From the NCBI GenBank assembly GCA_018242505.1, contig JAFEBU010000038.1, positions 243,607 to 307,606 on the forward strand: 64,000 nucleotides of DNA, written 5' to 3'. A program made the position numbers and the translations under genes. Source of the DNA: Pseudomonadota bacterium. Its GTDB lineage: Bacteria; Pseudomonadota; Alphaproteobacteria; Reyranellales; Reyranellaceae. How positions within the stretch are numbered: the stretch's first letter is position 1; each line of letters begins with the position of its first letter. Below the pieces are notes generated by a model. That model was given only the letters and a program-made list of their open reading frames with translations. It was not told the DNA's origin and ran no database searches. This document shows, in pieces, positions 7,866 to 15,383 of this stretch.

Positions 7866-8644
7866 CACCCGCCGTCTCGACCAGGCGCCGAGGGCGCGCG
7901 CGGAGAGACCTTGCCTGGCGCAGACGAGGCGCCTCCGCCCCGCTTCGCTTCGGTCGAGGTGACGGGCTGGAGCAGCGCATCCACTCTCGCTCTTTCCGCC
8001 TCGCTCAACGGCGCGGGCGTCAGCCCGGCCGCGCGGCGGCGGGCGGCCAGCCACAGGCCAGCGGCGCCCAGCAGCAGCACCAGCGGCGTGCCGAGCCAGA
8101 GGACGAGCGTGCGCGTCTTGAAGGGCGGCTTCAGCAGCACATAGTCGCCGTAGCGTGCGACCATGTAGTCGAGCACCTGCCGGTTGGTGTCGCCCGCGAC
8201 AAGCCGCTCGCGCACGGCGCGGCGGATGTCGCGCGCCACCTCGGCCGGCGAATCGTCGACCGATTCGTTCTGGCACACCACGCAGCGCAGCTCGCGACTG
8301 ATCTCCCGCGCCCGCGCCTCCAGCGCCGGATCCGACAGCATCTCCGACGGCTCGACGGCGAGGGCGGGAAGAGAGAGCAGCAGACCCAGGAACAAGACAC
8401 TGAGCGCGCGCGACCAACCGGTGTCGTGCCGAGGCCAAAGACCCAGGAACAGGACACTGAGCGTGCGCAACCAACCGGAATCATGCCGAGGCCAAAGACC
8501 CAGGAACAGGACACTGAGCGTGCGCAGCCAACCGGTGTCATGCCGGGGCCAAAAGCCGAGGGACCTTTCCTGCGGCTTGAAGGGTCCCGCGCTGGAGCGC
8601 GAATTACACTCACGCGACGTGGGATGACGCGGTGCGTGGATCAT
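7865..8644 (-). CDS. ccmH: Cytochrome c biogenesis protein CcmH (thiol reductase) with an extended, repeat-derived N-terminus
   Basis: 259 residues, where about 150-160 is usual. The mature domain starts near VEPSEMLSDPALEARAREIS and carries the catalytic LRCVVCQ motif (CxxC) that reduces the apocytochrome haem-binding cysteines, followed by one C-terminal membrane helix (LVLWLGTPLVLLLGAAGLWL). The first about 85 residues are foreign: residues 6-36 are encoded by a dispersed palindromic repeat, and residues 29-85 are three 19-residue copies of LGLWPRHDTGWLRTLSVLF. The ATG at 8644 overlaps the dsbE stop (ATGA), which supports this start. No other ATG lies before the mature domain, so the odd leader is probably translated. 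Confidence 0.85.
   Translation of the reverse strand: MIHAPRHPTSRECNSRSSAGPFKPQERSLGFWPRHDTGWLRTLSVLFLGLWPRHDSGWLRTLSVLFLGLWPRHDTGWSRALSVLFLGLLLSLPALAVEPSEMLSDPALEARAREISRELRCVVCQNESVDDSPAEVARDIRRAVRERLVAGDTNRQVLDYMVARYGDYVLLKPPFKTRTLVLWLGTPLVLLLGAAGLWLAARRRAAGLTPAPLSEAERARVDALLQPVTSTEAKRGGGASSAPGKVSPRAPSAPGRDGG
8390..8560 (-). repeat. 57-bp tandem repeat, three copies, inside ccmH
   Basis: Three consecutive 57-bp units (8504-8560, 8447-8503, 8390-8446), differing at only a few positions. Because 57 is divisible by three, the frame is kept and each unit encodes 19 residues ending in the hydrophobic TLSVLF. The last unit joins the LFLGLLLSLPALA signal-peptide core. Confidence 0.9.
8537..8628. 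repeat. Dispersed palindromic repeat, family B, copy 2 (inside ccmH)
   Basis: A 92-bp unit with inverted ends (GTCATGCC and GGGATGAC) and the internal GCCGAGGGACCTTTCC and GGAAGGGTCC-like arms. It shares about 25 bp of nearly identical core with the reverse complement of 5411-5496. It lies wholly within the ccmH reading frame and overlaps the first 57-bp tandem unit. Confidence 0.6.
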
Positions 8645-9186
8645 GAGCCGCCCGCCCTGAGCAGCGGCAGGATGCGGTCGGTCACATCCTTCTCCAGGAT
8701 CGGCGCGCGGAAGTGCAGCCGCACGATGCCACGGGCATCGATCAGGAAGGTCTCAGGCACGCCCGACAGGCCCCAGTCGACTGCCATCTTGCCGTCGAGA
8801 TCGTAGCCCACCGCGACGAAGGGATCGCCCAATCGCTCCAGCCAGGCGCGCGCCTCCTCGGGCTTGTTCTTCCAGGCGACGCCGATGATGGTGATGCCGT
8901 CTTTCTTGGCCAGCCGTTCGAGCAATGGCTGCTCGGCGAGGCAGGGCGTGCACCAGCTCGCGAAGAAGTTCACCAGCACTGGCTTGCCGGACTGCAGGAG
9001 CGCGTCGGTGAGCGCCGCCTCGCCGGGCCGCAGCGCCGGCGCCTTGAGCGTCGGTGCGGGCCGGCCCACCAGCGCCGAGCCGATCGACGCCGGATCGCGC
9101 CCCGAGACCAGCGACCAGCCGAAGAAGCCGGCCAGGATGGCAAGCATCAGGAGCGGCAGGACGTAGAGGAAGCGATTCGATTTCAT
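8641..9186 (-). CDS. dsbE: Thiol:disulfide interchange protein DsbE/CcmG
   Basis: 181 residues. An N-terminal anchor (FLYVLPLLMLAILAGFFGWSLV) is followed by a periplasmic thioredoxin fold with the active site FFASWCTPCLAEQP (WCxxC) and the CcmG-type GVPETFLID cis-proline segment. It keeps CcmH and apocytochrome thiols reduced for haem attachment. ATG at 9186 is preceded by AGAGGA and is preferred over the longer frame to 9213. Its stop overlaps the ccmH start by four bases. Confidence 0.93.
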   Translation of the reverse strand: MKSNRFLYVLPLLMLAILAGFFGWSLVSGRDPASIGSALVGRPAPTLKAPALRPGEAALTDALLQSGKPVLVNFFASWCTPCLAEQPLLERLAKKDGITIIGVAWKNKPEEARAWLERLGDPFVAVGYDLDGKMAVDWGLSGVPETFLIDARGIVRLHFRAPILEKDVTDRILPLLRAGGS

Positions 9187-9240
9187 GGTCTTCCTCTGCC
9201 GGACCACGAGCACCTGCCCTGTGCTCCGCCGAAGGGTCCC

Positions 9241-9299
9241 GCTCGCTCATTCAGCGCATTCATATGCGCGCCCTGAGCGGGCCACAGGCTCGCGGTCCA
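9241..9299 (-). repeat. Dispersed hairpin repeat, family A, copy 3
   Basis: Read on the minus strand it gives GCGAGCCT, CGCTCAGG, then the hairpin GCGCAT-ATGA-ATGCGC and CTGAATGAGCGAGCG, closely matching the copy at 42055. It occupies the 124-bp gap between the ccmF stop and the dsbE start, genes usually adjacent, so it looks inserted. A second small hairpin (GAGCAC/GTGCTC, near 9206-9224) lies just before dsbE. Confidence 0.65.
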
Positions 9300-9310
9300 G
9301 AAGAGCGTGA

Positions 9311-11287
9311 TCATTCGGCCGGCTGGGCCACGACACGGCTGCGCCTTGGTGCGCCGATGCGCAGGCGGCGATCGGAGAGCGAGACGAAGCCGCCGAACGC
9401 ACACAACGCGGCGCCCAGCCAGATCCAGGGTGCGAGCGGATTGTCGTAGAGGCGAATCGTCCAGCCCTTCTGCGCATCGCCCTCACCCAGCGTCGCGTAG
9501 ACATCGCGCAGGAGGTTGGTCTGGATCGAGGTCTCGGCCACCTCGCGGCGCTGCACCAGGAACATCCGTCGCTCCGGCGTCAGCGTGGCGAAGCGCTTGC
9601 CGTCTTTCGTGAGCGTGAGGGTGGCGCGTTCGGCGTCGTAGTTGGGGCCGCGCACCGGCTCGACATTGCTGAGCGTCACTTCCCAGTCGGCGAAGCGCGC
9701 ACGATCGCCGATCCTGAAGGTGCGGATCAACTCGACGTTCCAGGCCGACGTGGCCACCGAGCCCAGCACCACGAAGCCCAGCGCGGCATGGCTGATCGTC
9801 ATGCCGATGCTGGCGCGCGGCATCGTCGCAAGCCGGCGCCTTGTCTCGGCCCAGGGGGCGCGGCCGAGCCTGATGCGGTCGACGAATTCGAGCAGGCTGC
9901 CCAGGATCAGCCAGACGCCGAAGCCGAAGGCGAGGGCGGCCAATGTCGCGTGCGGATCGATCACCGTCGCGGCCAGGATCATGGCGATCACCGCCACGGC
10001 GAAAGCCGTGCGCAAGCGGACCAGTGCAGGCCAGAGCTCGGCGCGCTTCCAGCCCAGGAACGGACCCACGCACATCGCGGCGAAGAGCGCGAAGGAGATC
10101 GGCACGAAGGTCATATTGAAGAAGGGCGGACCGACCGAGACCTTGGCGCCGTCGACGAGATCGAGGAACAGGGGATAGAGCGTGCCCAGGAGCACCGTGG
10201 CGCAGAGGGTGCAGAGCAGGAGGTTGTTCAGGATCAGCGCGCCCTCGCGGCTGATCGGCTGGAACAGGCCGCCGGGCTGCAGCGTCGGCGCGCGCCAGGC
10301 ATAGAGCGCGAGCGCGCCGCCGATCACGACCACCAGGAAGGCGAGGATGAACATGCCGCGCGCCGGATCCTGCGCGAAGGCGTGGACCGAGGTGAGCACG
10401 CCCGAGCGCACAAGGAAGGTGCCGAGGAGGCTCAGCGAAAAGGCGAGGATCGCGAGCAGCACGGTCCAGCTCTTCAGCGCGTCGCGCTTCTCCACGACGA
10501 TGGCGGAGTGCAGCAGCGCGGTGCCGGCGAGCCAGGGCATCAGCGAGGCATTCTCGACCGGGTCCCAGAACCAGAAGCCGCCCCAGCCGAGGATGTAATA
10601 GGACCACCAGCTGCCGAGCGTGATGCCGAGGGTGAGGAAGCACCACGCCGCCAGCGTCCACGGCCGCACCCAGCGCGCCCAGGCGGCATCGACGCGACCT
10701 TCGATCAGCGCGGCGATGGCAAAGGCGAACGTCACCGAGAAGCCGACATAGCCGAGATAGAGGAGCGGCGGATGGAAGGCGAGGCCGGGATCCTGCAGCA
10801 GGGGATTCATGCCGTTGCCGTCGGGCGGCGCGGGCGACAGGCGCAGGAAGGGATTCGAAGTGAAGAGGATGAAGGCGAGGAAGCCCACGCCGATCCAGGC
10901 CTGCACGCTGAGCACGCGCGCCCGCAAGCCGTCGGGCAGGTTCTCGCCGAACAACGCGACCGCGGCGCCGAACACCGACAGGATCAGCACCCAGAGCATC
11001 ATGGAGCCTTCGTGATTGCCCCACACGCCGCTCAGCTTGTAGAGCAGCGGCTTGGCCGAATGCGAATTGGCGACCACGGTGGCGACCGAGAAGTCGGAGG
11101 TCACGTAGGCTTCGGTGAGCGCGGCGAAGGACAGGACGATCAGGAAGGCTTGCGTGAGCGCCGCCGTGCGGCCGAGCGCCATCAGCCTGATGTCGCCGCG
11201 CTGCGCACCCACCAGCGGCAAGGTCGCCTGCACCAGCGCCACCGCCAGCGCCAGGATCAGCGCATAGTGGCCAAGCTCGGGGATCAT
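9311..11287 (-). CDS. ccmF: Haem lyase CcmF (cytochrome c synthase subunit)
   Basis: 658 residues, a polytopic membrane protein. The WWD haem-binding signature GGFWFWDPVENASLMPWL is visible, as are periplasmic histidine-containing loops (LLYKLSGVWGNHEGSMMLWV). It joins haem from holo-CcmE to the apocytochrome CxxCH with CcmH and CcmI. ATG at 11287 gives the usual MIPELGHYALILALAVAL; the frame is open to 11386 but that extension lies in the ccmE-ccmF spacer. The length matches the family's 640-660. Confidence 0.95.
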   Translation of the reverse strand: MIPELGHYALILALAVALVQATLPLVGAQRGDIRLMALGRTAALTQAFLIVLSFAALTEAYVTSDFSVATVVANSHSAKPLLYKLSGVWGNHEGSMMLWVLILSVFGAAVALFGENLPDGLRARVLSVQAWIGVGFLAFILFTSNPFLRLSPAPPDGNGMNPLLQDPGLAFHPPLLYLGYVGFSVTFAFAIAALIEGRVDAAWARWVRPWTLAAWCFLTLGITLGSWWSYYILGWGGFWFWDPVENASLMPWLAGTALLHSAIVVEKRDALKSWTVLLAILAFSLSLLGTFLVRSGVLTSVHAFAQDPARGMFILAFLVVVIGGALALYAWRAPTLQPGGLFQPISREGALILNNLLLCTLCATVLLGTLYPLFLDLVDGAKVSVGPPFFNMTFVPISFALFAAMCVGPFLGWKRAELWPALVRLRTAFAVAVIAMILAATVIDPHATLAALAFGFGVWLILGSLLEFVDRIRLGRAPWAETRRRLATMPRASIGMTISHAALGFVVLGSVATSAWNVELIRTFRIGDRARFADWEVTLSNVEPVRGPNYDAERATLTLTKDGKRFATLTPERRMFLVQRREVAETSIQTNLLRDVYATLGEGDAQKGWTIRLYDNPLAPWIWLGAALCAFGGFVSLSDRRLRIGAPRRSRVVAQPAE

Positions 11288-11393
11288 GCAGCGCCCGCAG
11301 CGAACGAAGTGAGTGAAGGTCGCCGGCAGGCGACAGCGGCCGAAGCGAAGCGAAGTCGCGGGAGCCTGCCATGTGGAGACTTGCACGAGGGGC

Positions 11394-11840
11394 TCATTTC
11401 ACCGTCTCCTCGCCTTCCTGCCAACGGCCGGACTCCTTCAGCGCCTTGGCCACCTCGGGCGGCATGTATTTCTCGTCGTGCTTGGCCAATACCTCGCGCG
11501 CGGTGAAGATGCCGTCACGATCCAGTGAACCTTCCGCGATCACACCCTGCCCCTCGCGGAAAAGGTCGGGCAGGATGCCGCGATAGACGACCTCGACGCT
11601 TTGCCGCAGGTCGGTGACGCGAAAGCGCACCTCGGTGCCGTGCTTTTGCACGCTGCCGTTCTCGACCAGCCCGCCGATACGAAAACGGCGATCGGGCGGC
11701 ACGTGCTTCTCGGCAAGCTGACTGGGTGAATAGAAGAAGACGATGTTGTCCGACAGCGCCGACAGTACCAGCGTCGCGGCCGCTCCCAGCACGCACAGCG
11801 AGCCCACCAGCAGCCACAGCCGCCTGCGCTTGGGTGTCAT
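11394..11840 (-). CDS. ccmE: Haem chaperone CcmE
   Basis: 148 residues. It has a short cytoplasmic stretch MTPKRRRL, one anchor helix, then the OB-fold periplasmic domain with FRIGGLVENGSV and the covalent haem-binding histidine in LAKHDEKYMPPEV (HxxxY). It accepts haem exported by CcmABCD and delivers it to CcmF. The start overlaps the end of ccmD. A 107-bp spacer with a CCGGC/GCCGG-type inverted repeat separates it from ccmF, longer than is usual for this operon. Confidence 0.93.
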   Translation of the reverse strand: MTPKRRRLWLLVGSLCVLGAAATLVLSALSDNIVFFYSPSQLAEKHVPPDRRFRIGGLVENGSVQKHGTEVRFRVTDLRQSVEVVYRGILPDLFREGQGVIAEGSLDRDGIFTAREVLAKHDEKYMPPEVAKALKESGRWQEGEETVK

Positions 11841-12019
11841 CGCCGTCTCTTCGGCGTCATCGCCGTCTCCCGCGCCGCCAGCGCCCGTCGCACGCTGCGA
11901 TGCTGGGCGAGCGAAACAAGCACCAGTCCACCGATTGCGATCGCAGCTCCGCCATAGGCGCCCCAGATGAAGGCGCCGTAGCCGCCCATGGCGAAGAAGC
12001 TTGAGGCCAACAGGGTCAT
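11837..12019 (-). CDS. ccmD: Haem exporter protein CcmD
   Basis: 60 residues with one membrane helix (GGYGAFIWGAYGGAAIAIGGLVLVSL) and a basic C-terminal tail, the standard CcmD build. CcmD is needed to release holo-CcmE from CcmABC. Its last residues (ETAMTPKRRR) match the first residues of CcmE because a short DNA segment, GCGATGACxCC with flanks, is duplicated across the ccmD/ccmE junction. ATG at 12019 overlaps the stop of the upstream SGNH gene (ATGA). Confidence 0.9.
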   Translation of the reverse strand: MTLLASSFFAMGGYGAFIWGAYGGAAIAIGGLVLVSLAQHRSVRRALAARETAMTPKRRR

Positions 12020-13086
12020 CGACCGTGGGATAGCCCAACGGCAGAGGCGGCGGAAGCATCGGCCGAGCGGCGCTTTGCCACGATTCGGTTCAAGATGTAG
12101 TCGGCAATCAGCGTATGCGCCATGGGATTGGGGTGGCCGTCGTCGCGGCTGACGACATAGCGTATCTGGTGGTCGCGATAATCAGGCACGATGCGCTGCA
12201 CCGGGTCGACCACGATGCCGGCCGAAGTGAGATCCTTGGCCAGTTCGTCGAGGCGCTTGTCGTCGACCATCGTCCAGAACAGCACATGGAACTCGGCCTT
12301 GGGTGCGATCCGCGCCACCTCGTGCGCCGCCTCGACCATGACGGCGGCCGTCAGCTCGGTCTCGGCGCGCGTTCCGAAGCGGTCGATGCCGTAGACCAGC
12401 CGTCGCCAGCCCAGGAACCCTTCGTCGAGGTCGGGCAACGGATCGTGCGGCCGAGTATCGAAGTTGCCGTCGCGCACTGCCTTGCCGTCCGCGCCCAGCC
12501 GGTAGCGCGGCCCATGCGGATCCCAGGGTGCCAGCCGGCCGGTGACGCGGCCGATATGCTCGACGATGAAGAAATAGATCACGTGCGTGGGCGTGCAGTG
12601 CAGGCTCTTCTGGAACCGGCCGGATTGCAGGCCGGCCAGCATCTGATGCGGACCTGAGCCGCCGATACCGAAGTTGTAGACGGCGAGGCGTCCCTTGCCG
12701 CGCTCGGCGAGTTTCCAAGCGTAGGTCTCGGTATCCTCCACGCCGATGCCGAAAGTGTTGGAATCGCCGAACAGCACGACGCAGGCGTCTGGATCCGCCG
12801 GATTGGCCGGCATGACGCGAAAGCCGTCGGGTCCGATCCCGTAGGTGACGTCATAGACGGTCCTGTCCGGGCCGACGAGGCGCGCGGTCACGCGCTGGTT
12901 GGGCTTCAGGAGATAGCCGACGTCGTCGAACAAGTCGTAGCTTGAGAGCTTGGTGATCGCGCCTTCGAGGTGCGTGTCACTGCCCGGCGCCGGTCGAAGG
13001 CTGCGATAGAGCGTGAAGCCCAGCAAACCCACCAGCACGGCGGCGAGATTGACACCGAGGAAGAGCCAGCGGCTGCGTCGGTCCAT
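12016..13086 (-). CDS. Membrane-anchored SGNH/GDSL-fold hydrolase inserted in the ccm operon
   Basis: 356 residues. An N-terminal anchor (WLFLGVNLAAVLVGLLGFTLYRSL) precedes an extracytoplasmic SGNH domain: block I is VVLFGDSNTFGIG (catalytic Ser), block III is probably FGIGGSGPHQML, and block V is RDDGHPNPMAHTLIADYIL (Asp and His). It is probably an esterase or O-acyl transferase acting on a periplasmic glycan or lipid; the substrate is unknown. The gene lies 8 bp after ccmC and overlaps ccmD by four bases, so it is translationally part of the operon, although it is not a known ccm component. Confidence 0.82.
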   Translation of the reverse strand: MDRRSRWLFLGVNLAAVLVGLLGFTLYRSLRPAPGSDTHLEGAITKLSSYDLFDDVGYLLKPNQRVTARLVGPDRTVYDVTYGIGPDGFRVMPANPADPDACVVLFGDSNTFGIGVEDTETYAWKLAERGKGRLAVYNFGIGGSGPHQMLAGLQSGRFQKSLHCTPTHVIYFFIVEHIGRVTGRLAPWDPHGPRYRLGADGKAVRDGNFDTRPHDPLPDLDEGFLGWRRLVYGIDRFGTRAETELTAAVMVEAAHEVARIAPKAEFHVLFWTMVDDKRLDELAKDLTSAGIVVDPVQRIVPDYRDHQIRYVVSRDDGHPNPMAHTLIADYILNRIVAKRRSADASAASAVGLSHGR

Positions 13087-13094
13087 GGTGTCCG

Positions 13095-13814
13095 CTAACC
13101 CTCGTTCTCGGCAATCTCAAGGCGGCGGCGGTCGATCTCGGTCTCGGTTCGAACCAGCACCAGCGCCACGAACAGCAGAGCCAGCGCGCCCATCATCCAG
13201 AACAGCGGCCAGAGGAGCGACGGATCGATCGATGGTCCGCCGATGCGCATGATCGAGTCCGGCTGGTGCAGCGTGTTCCACCAATCGACCGAGAACTTGA
13301 TGATCGGCACGTTGATGGCGCCCACCACTGCGAGGATCGCCGCGGCGCGATCGCCGCGTTCTGGATCGTCATAGGCGCGGTTCAGCGCAATGTGACCGAG
13401 ATAAAGGAAGAAGAGCAGCAGGAACGAGGTGAGCCGTGCATCCCACACCCAGAAGGTGCCCCACATCGGCCGCCCCCACAGCGAGCCGGTGATCAGGCAG
13501 ACGGCCGCATAGGTGGCCCCCACCGGCGCCGTGGCCCGCGCCATCAGGGCGGCCAGCGGGTGGCGCCACACCAGGAGCGAGGCGCCGAGCGCCGCCAGCA
13601 GCAGGTAGCCCGCCATCGACAACGAGGCAGTCGGCACGTGCAGGAACATGATCCGGACCGTGTCACCCTGCTGATAGTCGGGCGGCGCGATCACCAGTCC
13701 CCAGTAAAGGCCGATCGCAAGCGCCAGCGCCGTCACACTCCACAGCGCGGGCAGCACGCGCTGGCTGAAGCGGCGGAAACGCGCCGGATTGGCGAGGAAA
13801 TGGAGAGCGGCCAT
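13095..13814 (-). CDS. ccmC: Haem exporter protein CcmC
   Basis: 239 residues, six membrane helices. The WWD-type periplasmic loop WGTFWVWDARLTS binds haem with flanking histidines (LHVPTAS, TLHQPDSI). CcmC attaches haem to CcmE together with CcmAB and CcmD. Size and start match the family. It lies 14 bp after ccmB. Confidence 0.95.
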   Translation of the reverse strand: MAALHFLANPARFRRFSQRVLPALWSVTALALAIGLYWGLVIAPPDYQQGDTVRIMFLHVPTASLSMAGYLLLAALGASLLVWRHPLAALMARATAPVGATYAAVCLITGSLWGRPMWGTFWVWDARLTSFLLLFFLYLGHIALNRAYDDPERGDRAAAILAVVGAINVPIIKFSVDWWNTLHQPDSIMRIGGPSIDPSLLWPLFWMMGALALLFVALVLVRTETEIDRRRLEIAENEG

Positions 13815-13828
13815 CCGCTTCTATCGCC

Positions 13829-14491
13829 TCACTCGCCGGCCTGGCGCAAGGCCGCAGCAATGGCCCACGGCAAGGTGGCGAGCGACACCAGCGCCAGTGC
13901 TCCCAGGATCGTGAGGTGCACCCAAAAACCTTCTCCAGTTGCCGTCGCCTCGATCGCGGAGGCGCCGAAGATCAGGGTGGGCACACAAAGCGGTAACACC
14001 AGCAGGGCCAGCAACGCGCCACTGCGTCGCGCCCCCAGGGTAAGCGCGGCCGCGAGCCCGCCGATCAGCGACAACGCGGGCGTGCCGACCAATAGAGTGA
14101 GAGCCAGCACCAGAAGGCTTCGGTCGTCGAGGCCGAATGCGGCACCGATCAGCGGCGCCAGCACGGCCAGCGGCAGGCCCGTCACTCCCCAGTGCGCAGC
14201 GCATTTGGCAAGCGCCGCCAACTCGAGCGGCCAAGGCGCCAACAGCAGAAGATCGAGCGCACCATCCTCGTAGTCCGCCGCGAACAGGCGATCGAGCGAG
14301 AGCATCGAGGCGAAAAGGGCGGCCGCCCACAAGACGCCGGCGGCGATCCGCGCCAGGAGATTGGACTCGGGCCCAATGCCGAGCGGAAACAGCACCGTCG
14401 CCACGACGAAGAAGGCCAGTACGACCGCGACATCGCCCGGCCGCCGCCACACCAGCCGCAGATCGCGCAGGAAGAGCGCGGCGAACCCCAT
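13829..14491 (-). CDS. ccmB: Haem ABC exporter permease CcmB
   Basis: 220 residues with about six helices. It starts in the usual way with ALFLRDLRLVWRRPGD and contains the FASMLSLDRLFAADYEDGALDLLLLAP segment diagnostic of CcmB. It pairs with CcmA in the ATP-dependent complex that releases holo-CcmE. Its ATG shares a base with the ccmA stop (TGATG). Confidence 0.95.
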   Translation of the reverse strand: MGFAALFLRDLRLVWRRPGDVAVVLAFFVVATVLFPLGIGPESNLLARIAAGVLWAAALFASMLSLDRLFAADYEDGALDLLLLAPWPLELAALAKCAAHWGVTGLPLAVLAPLIGAAFGLDDRSLLVLALTLLVGTPALSLIGGLAAALTLGARRSGALLALLVLPLCVPTLIFGASAIEATATGEGFWVHLTILGALALVSLATLPWAIAAALRQAGE

Positions 14492-15108
14492 CAGATGCCG
14501 AGCTCGAAAGTGCGTGCGCCGTCAAGCGGCGCATGGGTCGCGGCGATGGCCAAACCACCCGCGGCACGGTGGCGGGCGAGCACCTCATGCAGGGCTTTCT
14601 GCGCCGGGCCATCGAGCGCGTTCAGCGGTTCGTCGAGAAGCCAGAGCGACGCCCGGGATGCCGCGATCCGTGCCAGCGCCACGCGCCGGCGCTGGCCGGC
14701 GGAAAGCGTGCGAACGGCACGGTCCTTCAGGGCCGAAAGATCGAAGGCCGAGAGAGCGCTGTCGATGAGATCGAGGTCGGCCGGCTGTCCGCGCAGCCGT
14801 TGGGCGATGGCAATATTCTCGGCCGCTGTCAGGTCACCCTTCAGCCCATCCAGATGGCCGAGCCAGGCGAGTCGCGTGCACCAGTTCTCGCGATCGGCGC
14901 GAACGTCCTGCCCTTGCCAGCGGATCATCCCGGCCACCGGCGGCACCAGCAACGCCAACGCCCGCAGGAGCGTGGTCTTGCCGCTGCCATTGCGGCCAGT
15001 CAGCGCCAGCAGTTCGCCGCCGGCCACCGTGAAGGAGAGACCGTCGAACACCCGCCTGCCGCCGCGGCGGCAGGCCAGGCCCGAAACCTCGAGAAGGGCG
15101 GTCGTCAT
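14491..15108 (-). CDS. ccmA: Haem ABC exporter ATP-binding protein CcmA
   Basis: A complete ABC ATPase: Walker A GRNGSGKTT, signature LSAGQRRRVALAR, Walker B LWLLDEPLNALD, and an H-loop in AIAATHAPLD. It powers CcmB in holo-CcmE release. The start is uncertain: ATG at 15108 gives MTTALLEVSGLACRRGGR, the common form, while another ATG at 15126 adds six residues; neither has a strong ribosome binding site. It is the first gene of the ccm operon, so its promoter should lie in 15109-15383. Confidence 0.93.
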   Translation of the reverse strand: MTTALLEVSGLACRRGGRRVFDGLSFTVAGGELLALTGRNGSGKTTLLRALALLVPPVAGMIRWQGQDVRADRENWCTRLAWLGHLDGLKGDLTAAENIAIAQRLRGQPADLDLIDSALSAFDLSALKDRAVRTLSAGQRRRVALARIAASRASLWLLDEPLNALDGPAQKALHEVLARHRAAGGLAIAATHAPLDGARTFELGI

Positions 15109-15296
15109 GGGCCGCCGTCGTAGCATGACGGAATGGACAGGCCGGAAAGAAAGAGGCCGTCCTGTCGGGGGAGAGTGACAGGACGGCCGAGCGCCTCCGA
15201 AGAGGCTGAACGTGGCTTTGGGGGGACCACGTTCGGGGGAGATACGACCCGAACATGGAAAGCCGTGGTGGCGGTCGCTAGACCCAAATGGGGCGG

Positions 15297-15320
15297 AAGT
15301 GTGATTTTTTAATCACACTT
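15297..15320. promoter_or_regulatory. Perfect dyad AAGTGTGATT-N4-AATCACACTT
   Basis: Ten-base arms around TTTT in an AT-rich patch, between the end of the peptide transporter operon and the start of ccmA (both minus strand). It could be an operator for ccmA or a weak terminator for the transporter operon; no T tail follows on the minus strand. The TGTGA/TCACA cores are eight bases apart, not the six of a CRP site. A further TTTCCGGAAA palindrome lies at about 15346-15356. Confidence 0.4.
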
Positions 15321-15383
15321 CGCTTTATACGGATATTTCTGATTATTTCCGGAAAATCAATGACTTGCGGAAATCGCTCTGCG

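Noticed and set aside
9788..11506. 572-codon plus-strand frame opposite ccmF
   Set aside because: Mirror of ccmF third-position GC bias; composition dominated by Arg/Glu/Gly/His with no motif.
15300..15317. CRP/FNR-type binding site in the AT-rich dyad
   Set aside because: TGTGA and TCACA are eight bases apart instead of six, so the site does not fit the known consensus.
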